Below, one piece after another: positions 1 through 8,534 of a DNA stretch of 64,000 bases; within the stretch, counting starts at the first letter, position 1, and each line of letters begins with the position of its first letter. Position numbers and translations under genes: made by a program. Origin of the DNA: Actinoplanes ianthinogenes (GTDB lineage: Bacteria > Actinomycetota > Actinomycetes > Mycobacteriales > Micromonosporaceae); contig NZ_AP023356.1 in assembly GCF_018324205.1 (NCBI RefSeq), positions 9,833,807-9,897,806 on the forward strand, written 5' to 3'. The notes beneath the pieces are model-generated. The model worked only from the letters and a program-made list of their open reading frames with translations. It did no database searches and was not told where the DNA came from.

Positions 1-635
1 GTGTCCACGGCGACCAGCCGGCCGGCGTCGATCACCGCGAGCCGGTCGCAGAGCCGCTCGGCCTCCTCCATGAAGTGGGTGACCAGCAGGATGGTCACGC
101 CTCGCGCCCGGATCCGCTCGATCAGCTCCCAGGCGTCGCGGCGGGCCTGCGGGTCGAGGCCGGTGGTGACCTCGTCGAGCACGGCCACCTGCGGGTTGCC
201 GACCAGGGCGAGCGCGATCGACAGCCGCTGTTTCTGGCCGCCGGACAGCTTGCGGAACTGCGCGCCGAGCTTGCCGGTCAGGTCGAGGGTGTCGATCAGC
301 TCCCGCCAGTCGGCCGGCTCGCGATAGAACGAGCTGTACAGCTCCATCGCCTCGCCGACCGTCAGCTTGTCGGGCAGCTCGCTCTGCTGCAGCTGGGCGC
401 CGAGCACCTGGCGCAGCCGGTCGCCGTCGTGCTGCGCGTCGATGCCGCACACCGTGATGGTGCCGCCGTCGGCCCTGCGCAGGCCCTCGACGCACTCCAC
501 GGTGGTGGTCTTGCCGGCCCCGTTGGGGCCCAGGATGCCGAAGATCTCGCCGGGCTCGACGGCGAAGCCGACCCCGTCGACCGCGGTGTGCTCGCCGTAG
601 CGCTTGATGAGGCCGTCTACCTCGATGATCGCCAT
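1..635 (-). CDS. ABC-2 type transporter ATP-binding protein (3' end outside window)
   Basis: This is the cytoplasmic ATPase of an ABC exporter of the DrrA/ABC-2 class, which would power a separate membrane permease lying to the left. Reading from the ATG at 635, Walker A (GPNGAGKTT) is at residues 36-44, followed by the signature LSGGQKQR and a Walker B ending in LDEVTTGLDP, then the switch region LLVTHFMEEAERLCDR. An alternative ATG lies two codons upstream at 641. The reading frame is still open at base 1, so the C-terminal part is missing from this window. The family call is secure; the exported substrate cannot be told. Confidence 0.9.
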   Translation of the reverse strand, partial: MAIIEVDGLIKRYGEHTAVDGVGFAVEPGEIFGILGPNGAGKTTTVECVEGLRRADGGTITVCGIDAQHDGDRLRQVLGAQLQQSELPDKLTVGEAMELYSSFYREPADWRELIDTLDLTGKLGAQFRKLSGGQKQRLSIALALVGNPQVAVLDEVTTGLDPQARRDAWELIERIRARGVTILLVTHFMEEAERLCDRLAVIDAGRLVAVD

Positions 636-741
636 GCCCATCAGCCTGCCGCCGGGGGCCGGTGTCCCGAATCGACTCGGTGGCTACCGCGCGGGCCGTC
701 CGGGATGGACGCGCCGATCAACCGATCGGTGGATCGAATTT

Positions 742-754
742 CCGAAACTTTCGG
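742..754. promoter_or_regulatory. CGAAA-N-TTTCG palindrome upstream of xylanase operon
   Basis: A perfect inverted repeat, CCGAAA-C-TTTCGG, lies about 140 bases upstream of the likely promoter of the xylanase gene. The core CGAAA-N-TTTCG is the known type of box found upstream of actinomycete xylanase genes. A second palindrome, ACCGATCGGT, lies at 721-730. A role as operator or activator site for the downstream operon is inferred. Confidence 0.55.
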
Positions 755-890
755 TACTAGCCTTCGCAACTTCTCGTTTGTTACGAGGGGCCGTTTCGAA
801 TGTCGACACCGGAAACCGCTGTGAGCTGCTAAGTCGTCTAGGATTCGCCCCGAGAGCCCGTCTTTAGTACCGATATATTTCCGGAAGTTG

Positions 891-920
891 TTGACACTCG
901 TGTACGCGCGAGCCAATACT
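891..920 (+). promoter_or_regulatory. Probable promoter of xylanase/deacetylase operon
   Basis: TTGACA at 891-896 is a perfect -35 box, and AATACT at 915-920 is a 4-of-6 match to the -10 box, with 18 bases between them. Transcription would start near 927, giving a leader of about 70 bases before the ATG at 998, with an AAGGA ribosome site at 986-990. The rest of 642-997 shows no gene on either strand. Confidence 0.5.
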
Positions 921-997
921 CACGCTGTCGACAGGGATCGCCCACCGTCGATAACCCGCCTGGAGTCCCCGCCCAGGCCTCCCCTAAGGAATCCGAA

Positions 998-1999
998 ATG
1001 TCCGACGCTCCCGCAACACCCGCACGCCGCGGCCGGATCAGACTGCTCTTCGGCGCCGCCTGCGCCGTGGTGGTCGCCGCGGCCAGCACGATGCTGGCCG
1101 GCACGGCCCACGCGGACACCACCATCACCACGAACCAGACCGGCACGAACAACGGCTACTACTACTCGTTCTGGAAGGACAGCGGCAACGTCAGCATGAC
1201 CATGGGAAACGGTGGTCAGTACAGCACCCAGTGGAGCGGCATCAACAACTTCGTGGCCGGCAAGGGCTGGGCCACCGGCGCCCGCCGGTCGGTCAGCTAC
1301 TCCGGGTCGTTCAACCCGAACGGGAATGCGTACCTGACGCTGTACGGCTGGACCACCAGCCCGCTGATCGAGTACTACATCGTCGACAACTGGGGCACCT
1401 ACCGGCCCACCGGCACGTTCATGGGCACGGTGACCAGTGACGGCGGCACCTACGACATCTACCGCACGCAGCGGGTCAACCAGCCGTCGATCCAGGGCAC
1501 CGCGACGTTCTACCAGTACTGGAGCGTGCGGCAGTCGAAGCGCACCGGCGGCACCATCAGCGCCGGCAACCACTTCGACGCCTGGGCCTCGAAGGGCATG
1601 AACCTGGGCACGTTCAACTACCAGATCCTGGCCACCGAGGGCTACCAGAGCAGCGGCAGCTCGAACATCACGGTGGGCGGCACCACGAACCCGACCACCG
1701 GCACCACCACCTCCCCGCCGACCGGCGGTAACGGCGGCTGCACCGCGACCCTGTCGGCCGGGCAGCAGTGGAGCGACCGGTACAACCTGAACGTCGCGGT
1801 CTCCGGCTCCAGCAACTGGACCGTCACCATGAACGTGCCGTCCCCCGAGAAGATCATCTCCACCTGGAACACCACGGCGACCTGGCCGACCGCACAGCAG
1901 ATGGTCGCCAAACCGAACGGCAGCGGCAACAACTTCGGTGTGACGATCCAGACCAACGGAACGTGGACCTGGCCGACAGTCTCGTGCAGCGCGAGCTGA
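998..1999 (+). CDS. Secreted GH11 endo-1,4-beta-xylanase with CBM2 module
   Basis: Extracellular enzyme cutting internal beta-1,4 bonds of xylan. Of 333 residues, about 40 form a long signal peptide ending GTAHA. The GH11 beta-jelly roll follows, with the nucleophile Glu125 in PLIEYYIVDNWG and the acid/base Glu214 in LATEGYQ. A Thr/Gly/Pro-rich linker leads to a CBM2 cellulose/xylan-binding domain from about residue 248 to the end, bounded by two Cys. The start is set by AAGGA eight bases upstream. It is the first gene of an operon with the CE4 deacetylase, 27 bases downstream. This xylanase plus acetyl-xylan esterase pairing resembles the xlnB-axeA pair of Streptomyces lividans. Family assignment is very secure. 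Confidence 0.96.
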   Translation: MSDAPATPARRGRIRLLFGAACAVVVAAASTMLAGTAHADTTITTNQTGTNNGYYYSFWKDSGNVSMTMGNGGQYSTQWSGINNFVAGKGWATGARRSVSYSGSFNPNGNAYLTLYGWTTSPLIEYYIVDNWGTYRPTGTFMGTVTSDGGTYDIYRTQRVNQPSIQGTATFYQYWSVRQSKRTGGTISAGNHFDAWASKGMNLGTFNYQILATEGYQSSGSSNITVGGTTNPTTGTTTSPPTGGNGGCTATLSAGQQWSDRYNLNVAVSGSSNWTVTMNVPSPEKIISTWNTTATWPTAQQMVAKPNGSGNNFGVTIQTNGTWTWPTVSCSAS

Positions 2000-2026
2000 C
2001 CTTCGTACGCAAAGAAGGGTCTTGAC

Positions 2027-2992
2027 ATGCGAAGCTTGATCGCGGGACTGGTCGCGCTGACGGCTGCCGCCACCGGTGCCGTGGCCGTCGGCCTGACCAC
2101 GACGGCGCAGGCCGCCACCTGCAACGGTTATGTGGGGCTCACCTTCGACGACGGCCCGACCGCCGGGAACACGCAGAACCTGCTGACCGCGCTGAAGAAC
2201 AACGGGCTGCGGGCCACCATGTTCAACGAGGGTCAGTACGCCGCGGCGAACCCCGCGCTGGTCCGGGCGCAGGTGGACGCGGGCATGTGGGTGGGCAACC
2301 ACAGCTACACCCACCCGCACCTGACTCAGCAGAGCCAGGCCACCATCGACTCGGAGATCTCCCGGACGCAGACGGCGATCGCGAACGCGGGCGGCGGGAC
2401 GCCGAAACTGTTCCGCCCGCCCTACGGGGAGACGAACGCGACGCTCAAGACGGTGGAGCAGAAGTACGGCCTCACCGAGATCATCTGGGACGTCGACTCG
2501 CAGGACTGGAACAACGCCAGCACCGACGCGATCGTGGCGGCCGCCGGCCGGCTCACCAACGGCCAGATCATCCTGATGCACGACTGGCCGGCCAACACGG
2601 TCGCCGCCATCCCGCGCATCGCTCAGGGCCTGGCCAGCCGGGGCCTGTGCGCCGGCATGATCTCTCCGCAGACCGGCCGGGCCGTCGCGCCCACCGGCGG
2701 CGGCGGGAGCACCACTCCCCCGCCGAGCGGATCCTGCACCGCCACGCTCTCGGCCGGCTCGTCCTGGAGCGACCGCTACAACCTCAACGTGGCCGTCACC
2801 GGCTCGTCCGCCTGGACCGTCACGCTGAACATCCCGTCACCGGCCAAGGTCATCGCGACCTGGAACATCACGGCCAGTTACCCGAACGCGCAGACGCTCG
2901 TCGCCAAACCCAACGGCAGCGGCAACAACTTCGGCGTGACGATCCAGACCAACGGCAACTGGACGTGGCCATCGGTCACGTGCAGCGCCTGA
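2027..2992 (+). CDS. Secreted CE4 polysaccharide deacetylase (likely acetylxylan esterase) with CBM2
   Basis: Removes acetyl groups from a polysaccharide outside the cell; its partner gene suggests acetylated xylan. A signal peptide of about 28 residues ends AQA. The NodB domain has TFDDGPT (catalytic Asp41, metal Asp42), NHSYTHPHL (metal His92 and His96), RPPYGE and ILMHD. The C-terminal CBM2 (from about residue 237) is nearly the same as that of the upstream xylanase. The ribosome site AAGAAGG precedes the ATG. Chitin or chitosan oligomers are the alternative substrate. The gene ends just before a strong hairpin. Confidence 0.93.
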   Translation: MRSLIAGLVALTAAATGAVAVGLTTTAQAATCNGYVGLTFDDGPTAGNTQNLLTALKNNGLRATMFNEGQYAAANPALVRAQVDAGMWVGNHSYTHPHLTQQSQATIDSEISRTQTAIANAGGGTPKLFRPPYGETNATLKTVEQKYGLTEIIWDVDSQDWNNASTDAIVAAAGRLTNGQIILMHDWPANTVAAIPRIAQGLASRGLCAGMISPQTGRAVAPTGGGGSTTPPPSGSCTATLSAGSSWSDRYNLNVAVTGSSAWTVTLNIPSPAKVIATWNITASYPNAQTLVAKPNGSGNNFGVTIQTNGNWTWPSVTCSA

Positions 2993-3006
2993 CGGTCCGG
3001 CGTTCC

Positions 3007-3037
3007 GGCGCGGCGGTCGCTCCCAGGCCGCCGCGCC
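3007..3037 (+). terminator. Hairpin terminator after xylanase/deacetylase operon
   Basis: A perfect 10-bp stem, GGCGCGGCGG pairing with CCGCCGCGCC, with an 11-base loop, begins 14 bases after the deacetylase stop. Only TTAG follows, so there is no U-tract, as is common in actinobacteria. Confidence 0.6.
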
Positions 3038-3099
3038 TTAGTCGGCGACGGTCGTCTCCCTTGGACTCAGGGCGGAATGGGGTGTGCCAGCATGGGCGG

Positions 3100-3600
3100 A
3101 TGACGGCGCTTGCGGCGTACGACCTGGAGATGGCGATGTGGTACGGCCAGTTCGTGATCCGCGGCGGCCGGGGCGACGGCGTACCGGACGACGTGCTCTT
3201 CGATCGGGCGGCGGCCGGCGAGGGCGTCGCCGGCGACGGGCAGAGCGTGCTGGTGCTGTCACCGCACCAGGCCAACGTCGCCATGCCGATCCGGGTCGAG
3301 GTGCTGACCGCCCGGCCAGCCGGCGACCTCGCGGACTGGCAACTGGGGTACGAGGCGGCCCTCTCGATCGACCCCGAGGGCCTGCTGCTGCTGAATTCGC
3401 CGACCTCGGCGCAGCTGCGATGCGCGGTACCGCCGGACCGGTACTGCGTGGAGATCACCGGCCGGGGGTTCGTCGCCTACGGCTGGCCCGGCTCGACGAA
3501 CCCCGGCGACCACTGGCGGATCCGGCTGTGGCCGTCGGTGGACGACGTCGAGCCACGCCGGGTGAAGGAATGGATCGAACCGCCATTTGTGCGGACGTGA
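3100..3600 (+). CDS. Hypothetical protein, 166 residues
   Basis: Not recognised. It starts MTALAAYDLEMAMWYGQFVI and has no signal peptide or membrane segment, so it is probably a cytoplasmic globular protein. Patches such as VLVLSPHQANVAMPIRVEV and RFVAYGWPG-like sequence near the end suggest mixed alpha/beta structure. The ATG at 3100 was chosen because GTG codons further upstream lie inside or before the terminator at 3007-3037. Third-position GC preference matches neighbouring genes, which supports a real gene. The spacing to neighbours suggests it is transcribed alone. Confidence 0.7.
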   Translation: MTALAAYDLEMAMWYGQFVIRGGRGDGVPDDVLFDRAAAGEGVAGDGQSVLVLSPHQANVAMPIRVEVLTARPAGDLADWQLGYEAALSIDPEGLLLLNSPTSAQLRCAVPPDRYCVEITGRGFVAYGWPGSTNPGDHWRIRLWPSVDDVEPRRVKEWIEPPFVRT

Positions 3601-3707
3601 CCGTTCCCGCGCGGATCGTGCGCGGTCTTGCCGCCCCGGGGACACAACGCGATCATCACCGCGTCCAGTGACAGTCTTCGATTGTTGCGTTGCGCGGGGG
3701 GATTTAC

Positions 3708-6077
3708 ATGAATCGTCGGATAAGACGTCTGTTCGTGGTCATCGCGGCGGTGATGGCCGTGACACTCACGCCGGTCGCGGCCCGAGCGGACGACCCGGCA
3801 CCGACCGGCGGCACGGCCGTCGTCACCGGTACACCCGACCTCGAAGCCCTGCGGGAGCGGCGGCCCGCCGAGATCGTCATGCCGGCGGAGCGGACCGCAC
3901 CGGCCCGTGGCACCTTCGCGGACTGCGACGAGGTCCTGGCCCGGCCGGCGAACGGGGAGGAAAAGGTCGGATGCGTCCGCCGGGTGCCCGGCGCGGTACC
4001 GGCCTCGCCGCCGGCCGCCGCGTCCCCGGGTATCACCGCGCTCGCCGCCGCCGACTGGAACCTCGGCAACGGGCCGGTCCCGCGCTGGTGCAAGATCGAC
4101 CAGCTGGAGACCCACCTGCGCATGCGCGAGTGCCACGTCGACACCTACCTGTTCTACGTCTACCAGCGCCCGTCGAACCAGGTGGTGGGCGAGGTCCTGC
4201 TCAACTACTGGGAGTGGGAGGAGCTGTCCAACAAGCAGCGGACGTGGACCCACAACATCCAGATGTACGTCGCCGACGTGAGCGGCCTCGCGGTGATGAG
4301 CACCTACCTGAACGCGCAGGGCTGGTGCAGTCTTGGCTGCACCGAGAGCATCCCCGAGGTGAAACGCCTGATCCGGCTGGAACGCGGAATGTGGCTGCGC
4401 GGTTCCTGGGACATGAGCAGCACCGGGCTGGCCGACGAGCGGACGTACACCTCCGCCGACACCGACCTGAACTTCCTGCACCTGGAGACCGGCAACACCA
4501 AGGCCTGGACCGAACTCGACTACAAGCACCGGTGCGAACGGGAACTACCGGAGACCCCGTCGGACGGCGGTTGCGTCTTCGACGAGGTCCAGCCCGAACT
4601 GGTGCTCAGTAAGGCCGCCACCTCCGACCACCGGCGGCACGCCGAGTTTGTCGAGGAGGCCCAACTGACCACGCCGGACCACTACGGCGCCCGGCATATC
4701 GGACTCGACCCGCAGCCGCTGCAGCGCATGGCGGACAAGGACCGCAAGGCCAAGAACTACCAGGCGAGCTGCGGCAACTTCGTCAAGGACCCGGCCGTCC
4801 CGAACGACTCCTGCGACGAGTACCCGTACCAGTCCACCTACCAAGGCGCCAACGAGATCGGCCGGGCCAGGACCGCGGTCGGGCACGTGCCGCTCGGAGA
4901 GAACAGCAAGGGCGGCACCCGCCTCCAGAACTTCTACCTCGCCAACCGGGTGATCGACGGGGACAAGTTCTGGGTGACCGTGGTGGACGGGCCGATCGCG
5001 GACGAGCCCGGCCGGGACACGCCGCCGGAGGTGTATGCGGGCGAGGACCTGATCGGCTACGAGGGCGCCGAGATACACCTCGAAGGAAGGGCCGACGACG
5101 CGCAGGGCCCGCCGGTGGTGCACTGGAGCTACGCGGCGAACGGACCGGTCGACCCGGGCACGTCCTGCACCTTCAGCAACCCGGACGGCACGTCCACGAC
5201 CTTCACCTGCAACGACGACGGCACCTTCACGGTCACCCTGACCGCCGACGACGGCGTCAACATGCCGGTCAGCGACGAGTTGTCGGCCGAGGTCCGCAAT
5301 GTCGGTCCCCGGATCCGGCGCCCGCTACCCGACTTCGCACCGCGCGCCGCGGAGGCAGGCCTGACGCCCGAGCCATGGTCCACGCACCGCACCAGCAGCC
5401 CCGTCCAGCTCACCGCGCCTTACACCGATCCGGGCAGCAACGACACACAGACCTGTGTGGTGCGCTGGGACGACGGCACCGAGGACCGGTACCCGGCCAC
5501 GGGGGACAGCTGCGACCGAGCGCACACCTACGCGCACGCCGGGATGGACACGATCGCGGTGACCATCACCGACGACGACAGCGACAGCGGGACCGATCAC
5601 ACGATGATCGTCGTCTACGACCCGGACGGCGGCTTCATCACCACCGGCGGCTGGCTGAACTCACCGGCCGGGGCACTCACCGCCGAACCGGCGCTCACCG
5701 ACCGGTTGCACGTCACGCTCAACCCGAAGTACAAGCCCGGCGACAGCGGCCCGGTTCCCGGCGGTGGCAAGGTGGCCGCCCGACTGCAGAACGGCCGGTT
5801 CGACCTGGCGTCCACCGCCCTCGAATGGCTGGTCGTCACACCGGACGGCAAGGCTGCGGTCAAGGGCGTCGGTACGGTGAACGGCGAGGCCGGATACGGC
5901 TTCGTGGCGTACGGCTACGACGACCCGGACCGGTTGCGCCTGGTGGTCTGGCCCCTCTCGGCCGGCGACCACCCGGGAGCCGGAACCCTCTACGACAACC
6001 GCCCGGCCGGTGACTACGACCTCGACATCGCCGATCCGCAGCCGCTGGACGCGGGTTCCGTACAGGTGCACGGCTGA
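3708..6077 (+). CDS. Secreted NucA/NucB-type deoxyribonuclease with PKD-like C-terminus
   Basis: A 789-residue exported protein. The signal peptide (residues 1-28) ends ARA. The N-terminal half is unrecognised and Cys/Trp-rich. A NucA/NucB-type nuclease segment follows around residues 360-435, with CDEYPYQSTYQGA, then GENSKGG, LQNFYLANRV and DKFWVTV, the pattern of this family in actinobacteria. After that come two immunoglobulin-like stretches, one being PKD-like (HTYAHAGMDTIAVTITDDD), and a C-terminal beta-rich domain. The ATG at 3708 is preferred over a TTG at 3690 because GGGGGG lies just upstream and the signal peptide begins there. Likely role: scavenging extracellular DNA. The nuclease call rests on motifs alone. 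Confidence 0.75.
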   Translation: MNRRIRRLFVVIAAVMAVTLTPVAARADDPAPTGGTAVVTGTPDLEALRERRPAEIVMPAERTAPARGTFADCDEVLARPANGEEKVGCVRRVPGAVPASPPAAASPGITALAAADWNLGNGPVPRWCKIDQLETHLRMRECHVDTYLFYVYQRPSNQVVGEVLLNYWEWEELSNKQRTWTHNIQMYVADVSGLAVMSTYLNAQGWCSLGCTESIPEVKRLIRLERGMWLRGSWDMSSTGLADERTYTSADTDLNFLHLETGNTKAWTELDYKHRCERELPETPSDGGCVFDEVQPELVLSKAATSDHRRHAEFVEEAQLTTPDHYGARHIGLDPQPLQRMADKDRKAKNYQASCGNFVKDPAVPNDSCDEYPYQSTYQGANEIGRARTAVGHVPLGENSKGGTRLQNFYLANRVIDGDKFWVTVVDGPIADEPGRDTPPEVYAGEDLIGYEGAEIHLEGRADDAQGPPVVHWSYAANGPVDPGTSCTFSNPDGTSTTFTCNDDGTFTVTLTADDGVNMPVSDELSAEVRNVGPRIRRPLPDFAPRAAEAGLTPEPWSTHRTSSPVQLTAPYTDPGSNDTQTCVVRWDDGTEDRYPATGDSCDRAHTYAHAGMDTIAVTITDDDSDSGTDHTMIVVYDPDGGFITTGGWLNSPAGALTAEPALTDRLHVTLNPKYKPGDSGPVPGGGKVAARLQNGRFDLASTALEWLVVTPDGKAAVKGVGTVNGEAGYGFVAYGYDDPDRLRLVVWPLSAGDHPGAGTLYDNRPAGDYDLDIADPQPLDAGSVQVHG

Positions 6078-6083
6078 GCGGGT

Positions 6084-6107
6084 GGCCGGCCGTGGCGGCG
6101 GCCGGCC
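6084..6107. terminator. Hairpin after nuclease gene
   Basis: A perfect 8-bp stem of GGCCGGCC on both sides of an 8-base loop lies seven bases after the stop codon at 6077. It sits between convergent genes and could serve both strands. Confidence 0.45.
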
Positions 6108-6154
6108 ATGGCCGGGCAGAAAGTTGCGTATCCACCGGCGCCTCCGGTACGAGG

Positions 6155-6170
6155 CCCGTTGCGGGCTTTG
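6155..6170 (+). terminator. Short hairpin with T-rich tail between convergent genes
   Basis: GCCCG-TTG-CGGGC followed by TTTGTC on the plus strand is a compact intrinsic-terminator shape. It abuts the stop codon of the AraC gene on the other strand. Confidence 0.4.
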
Positions 6171-7139
6171 TCAATCACTTAACGTACGACGGGGAGCGCG
6201 CCCGAACAGCGCACGGTATTCCACGGCGAACCGCCCCGGCGCCGCGAAACCCCAGCGACGGGCGATCCCGGCGACCGTGTCGCCGCGGGCCGGGTCCCCG
6301 GCGACCAGGTCCCGGTGCGCCCCCTCCATCCGGACCCGGCGCAGGTAGGCCATCGGGGTGGTGTCCCGGTGCCGGCGGAACACCGCTTGCAGGCCGCGCA
6401 CCGACACGCCCGCGGCCGCCGCGATCTGCTCCAGCGTGATCGGCTGGCCCGCGTGCGCGTCGATGTAGGCCACCGCGCGCCGCAGCGAGGCCGGCCCGAT
6501 CCGCCCGGGACCGCCGGCGTAATCCATGGTCATCGTCGTGTTCGGGAAGGTGGCGACGGTGGCCGCCGAGGCCGCCTCGAGGGCCGCGGCCAGCACCAGC
6601 GGGTGCTCGGCGGCCGGCTCCGGACCGGCGAACAGCCGGGACACGTAGGCCATCGTGGCCAGCCAGTGCCGGTTCGCCGCGGGCGAGATCGGTGCCATCC
6701 CGTCGAACCGGACGTCGGACGGGTGGATCCCGGACCGGCTCGCGGCCTGCACGGCCGCCGTGAGCGGGAACTGGAGCACCTGGTACCTCATCCGGTCCAT
6801 CCGCACGTCGAGCGGGACGCCGGGCAGGTACATCAGCGTGCCGCCGCGCCCGATCCGGTGGTGCGCGTCGCCGGCGGTCACGTCGAGCCGGCCGTCGAGC
6901 ATGCTGACCACCACGACCGTGTCGAACGGGTCCGCCGTGATCGCCATCGTGGCGCCGTAGAACAGGTGGTCCACGGTCAGCCCGCCGGCCCACGCCGACG
7001 CCGAGCTGAACAGGAACTCGTCCGGCCGGCCGAGAATCCGGGGCCGGTGGTCGACGTAGCGCCGGCACAGCAGTTCGTGCACCTCGCCGAGATCATGGGA
7101 CCGCATCTCGGCGCGCTCGACAGCAACGCGGCCGGGCAT
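6171..7139 (-). CDS. AraC-family transcriptional regulator
   Basis: A 322-residue regulator with an N-terminal AraC-binding-like (AraC_binding_2 type) sensor domain and a C-terminal double helix-turn-helix of about 100 residues (ITLEQIAAAAGVSVRGLQAVFRRH, then GDTVAGIARRWGFAAPGRF). The ATG at 7139 was chosen because GGGAGG sits five bases upstream; an in-frame GTG or ATG further out has no such site. It is divergent from the CE1 esterase gene across 145 bases, so it probably regulates that gene and itself. The effector is unknown. Confidence 0.9.
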   Translation of the reverse strand: MPGRVAVERAEMRSHDLGEVHELLCRRYVDHRPRILGRPDEFLFSSASAWAGGLTVDHLFYGATMAITADPFDTVVVVSMLDGRLDVTAGDAHHRIGRGGTLMYLPGVPLDVRMDRMRYQVLQFPLTAAVQAASRSGIHPSDVRFDGMAPISPAANRHWLATMAYVSRLFAGPEPAAEHPLVLAAALEAASAATVATFPNTTMTMDYAGGPGRIGPASLRRAVAYIDAHAGQPITLEQIAAAAGVSVRGLQAVFRRHRDTTPMAYLRRVRMEGAHRDLVAGDPARGDTVAGIARRWGFAAPGRFAVEYRALFGRAPRRTLSD

Positions 7140-7284
7140 CGGCCTCCCTTCGTCCTTTGACATGGTGCACCCTGCGCCGAGGTTCGCCGAACACATTCAC
7201 CCTCAGTCATCAACACTTTCCGATACCCCGTTGTGGCGGGCCTCCACATGGGCTGGGGATTAACAGGAACGTAACGTCCGCGTC

Positions 7285-8487
7285 ATGAATCCCCGTAGGT
7301 TGTGGCTCGCACTGCTCGCCGCGGTGCTGGCCGTCGCCGGCCTCGCCATGTCCCCGTTCTCCCCCGCGAACGCGGCCGCCACCCTGACCCAGGTCGGCTC
7401 GTTCGGCAGCAACCCGGGCGCGTTGCGCATGTACTCGTACGTCCCGGCCGGGCTGGCCACCGGCCGGCCGCTGGTCGTGGCCCTGCACGGGTGCACGCAG
7501 AGCGCCTCCGACTATTACAGCCACTCCGGCTGGCCCAAGTACGCCGACCTCTACCAGGCGACGGTGGTCTTCCCCGAGCAGACCTCGTCGAACAACTCGC
7601 TGTCCTGCTTCAACTGGTTCACCGCGGGCGACATCGCGCGAGGCCAGGGCGAGGCGCTGTCGATCAAGCAGATGGTCGACTACGCGATTACGACGTACGG
7701 CTCGGACGCGAAGCGGGTCTACGTCACCGGGCTGTCCGCCGGTGGCGCGATGACCGCGGTGATGCTGGCCGCGTACCCGGACGTCTTCGCCGGTGGCGCG
7801 GTGATCGCCGGCCTGCCGTACAACTGCGGGACGGTCTGCCAATATCAGGCGCAGAGCAAGACACCGAAGCAGTGGGGTGACCTGGTCCGCGCCGCAAACC
7901 CGGGTTACACCGGTCCGTGGCCGCGGGTCGGTGTCTGGTACGGAACCTCGGATACGACCGTCGTGCCGGCCAACGCCACCGAGCTGCGGGACCAGTGGAC
8001 AAACGTGTGGGGCGTCTCGCAGACCGCGTCGTCGAGCGCGACGCTGCCGGGGTCGACCACGGTCGAGTATTACCACGACGGCGCCGGGAAGGCCGCGGTG
8101 TCGCTGTATCGGGTGCAGGGGATCGCGCACGGCACGCCGGTGGCGCCGGGCAGCGCCGAGAACCAGTGCGGGGCGACCGGGTCCTATTATCTGGCGTCGA
8201 TCTGCTCGTCGTACTACATCGCCCAGTCGTGGGGGCTCGCGGGCGGCGCCTCGTCCCCGTCGCCGGCCCCGTCGGCCTCGCCGACCCCGTCCGCGACGCC
8301 GACCGCCCAGCCATGCTTCACGGCCAGCAACTATGCCCACACCACCGCGGGGCGGGCCACCCAGTCCGGCGGCAACACGTTCGCCAACGGCTCCGGCCAG
8401 GCGATGGGACTGTGGAACACCTTCACCACCCACACCCTGCGCCAGACCGGCCCGAACTACTACGTGCTCGCCGACGGGCAGTGCTGA
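7285..8487 (+). CDS. Secreted PHB depolymerase/feruloyl esterase-family (CE1) enzyme
   Basis: Extracellular alpha/beta-hydrolase of the LpqC/PHB-depolymerase family, which includes feruloyl and acetylxylan esterases. A signal peptide (about 1-31) ends ANA. The oxyanion region has VALHGCTQSASDY, and the nucleophile Ser151 lies in GLSAGGAM. A conserved GIAHGTPV near the end of the domain carries the catalytic His. A Ser/Pro/Thr linker then leads to a Cys-bounded C-terminal module of about 60 residues (CFTASNYAHTTAGRA onward) often attached to such enzymes. Together with the xylanase operon, removal of feruloyl or acetyl side groups is plausible, but short polyester substrates cannot be excluded. 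The ribosome site is weak. Confidence 0.88.
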   Translation: MNPRRLWLALLAAVLAVAGLAMSPFSPANAAATLTQVGSFGSNPGALRMYSYVPAGLATGRPLVVALHGCTQSASDYYSHSGWPKYADLYQATVVFPEQTSSNNSLSCFNWFTAGDIARGQGEALSIKQMVDYAITTYGSDAKRVYVTGLSAGGAMTAVMLAAYPDVFAGGAVIAGLPYNCGTVCQYQAQSKTPKQWGDLVRAANPGYTGPWPRVGVWYGTSDTTVVPANATELRDQWTNVWGVSQTASSSATLPGSTTVEYYHDGAGKAAVSLYRVQGIAHGTPVAPGSAENQCGATGSYYLASICSSYYIAQSWGLAGGASSPSPAPSASPTPSATPTAQPCFTASNYAHTTAGRATQSGGNTFANGSGQAMGLWNTFTTHTLRQTGPNYYVLADGQC

Positions 8488-8488
8488 C

Positions 8489-8534
8489 CCACCTCAGCCG
8501 GTGAGGGCGGGACCGCTCTCACCGGCTGAGGTGG
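8489..8534. terminator. Perfect 17-bp hairpin between convergent genes
   Basis: CCACCTCAGCCGGTGAG pairs perfectly with its complement across a 12-base loop. It starts one base past the esterase stop codon, and its right arm runs into the last codons of the SET-domain gene on the other strand. It is probably a bidirectional terminator without U-tracts. Confidence 0.7.
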
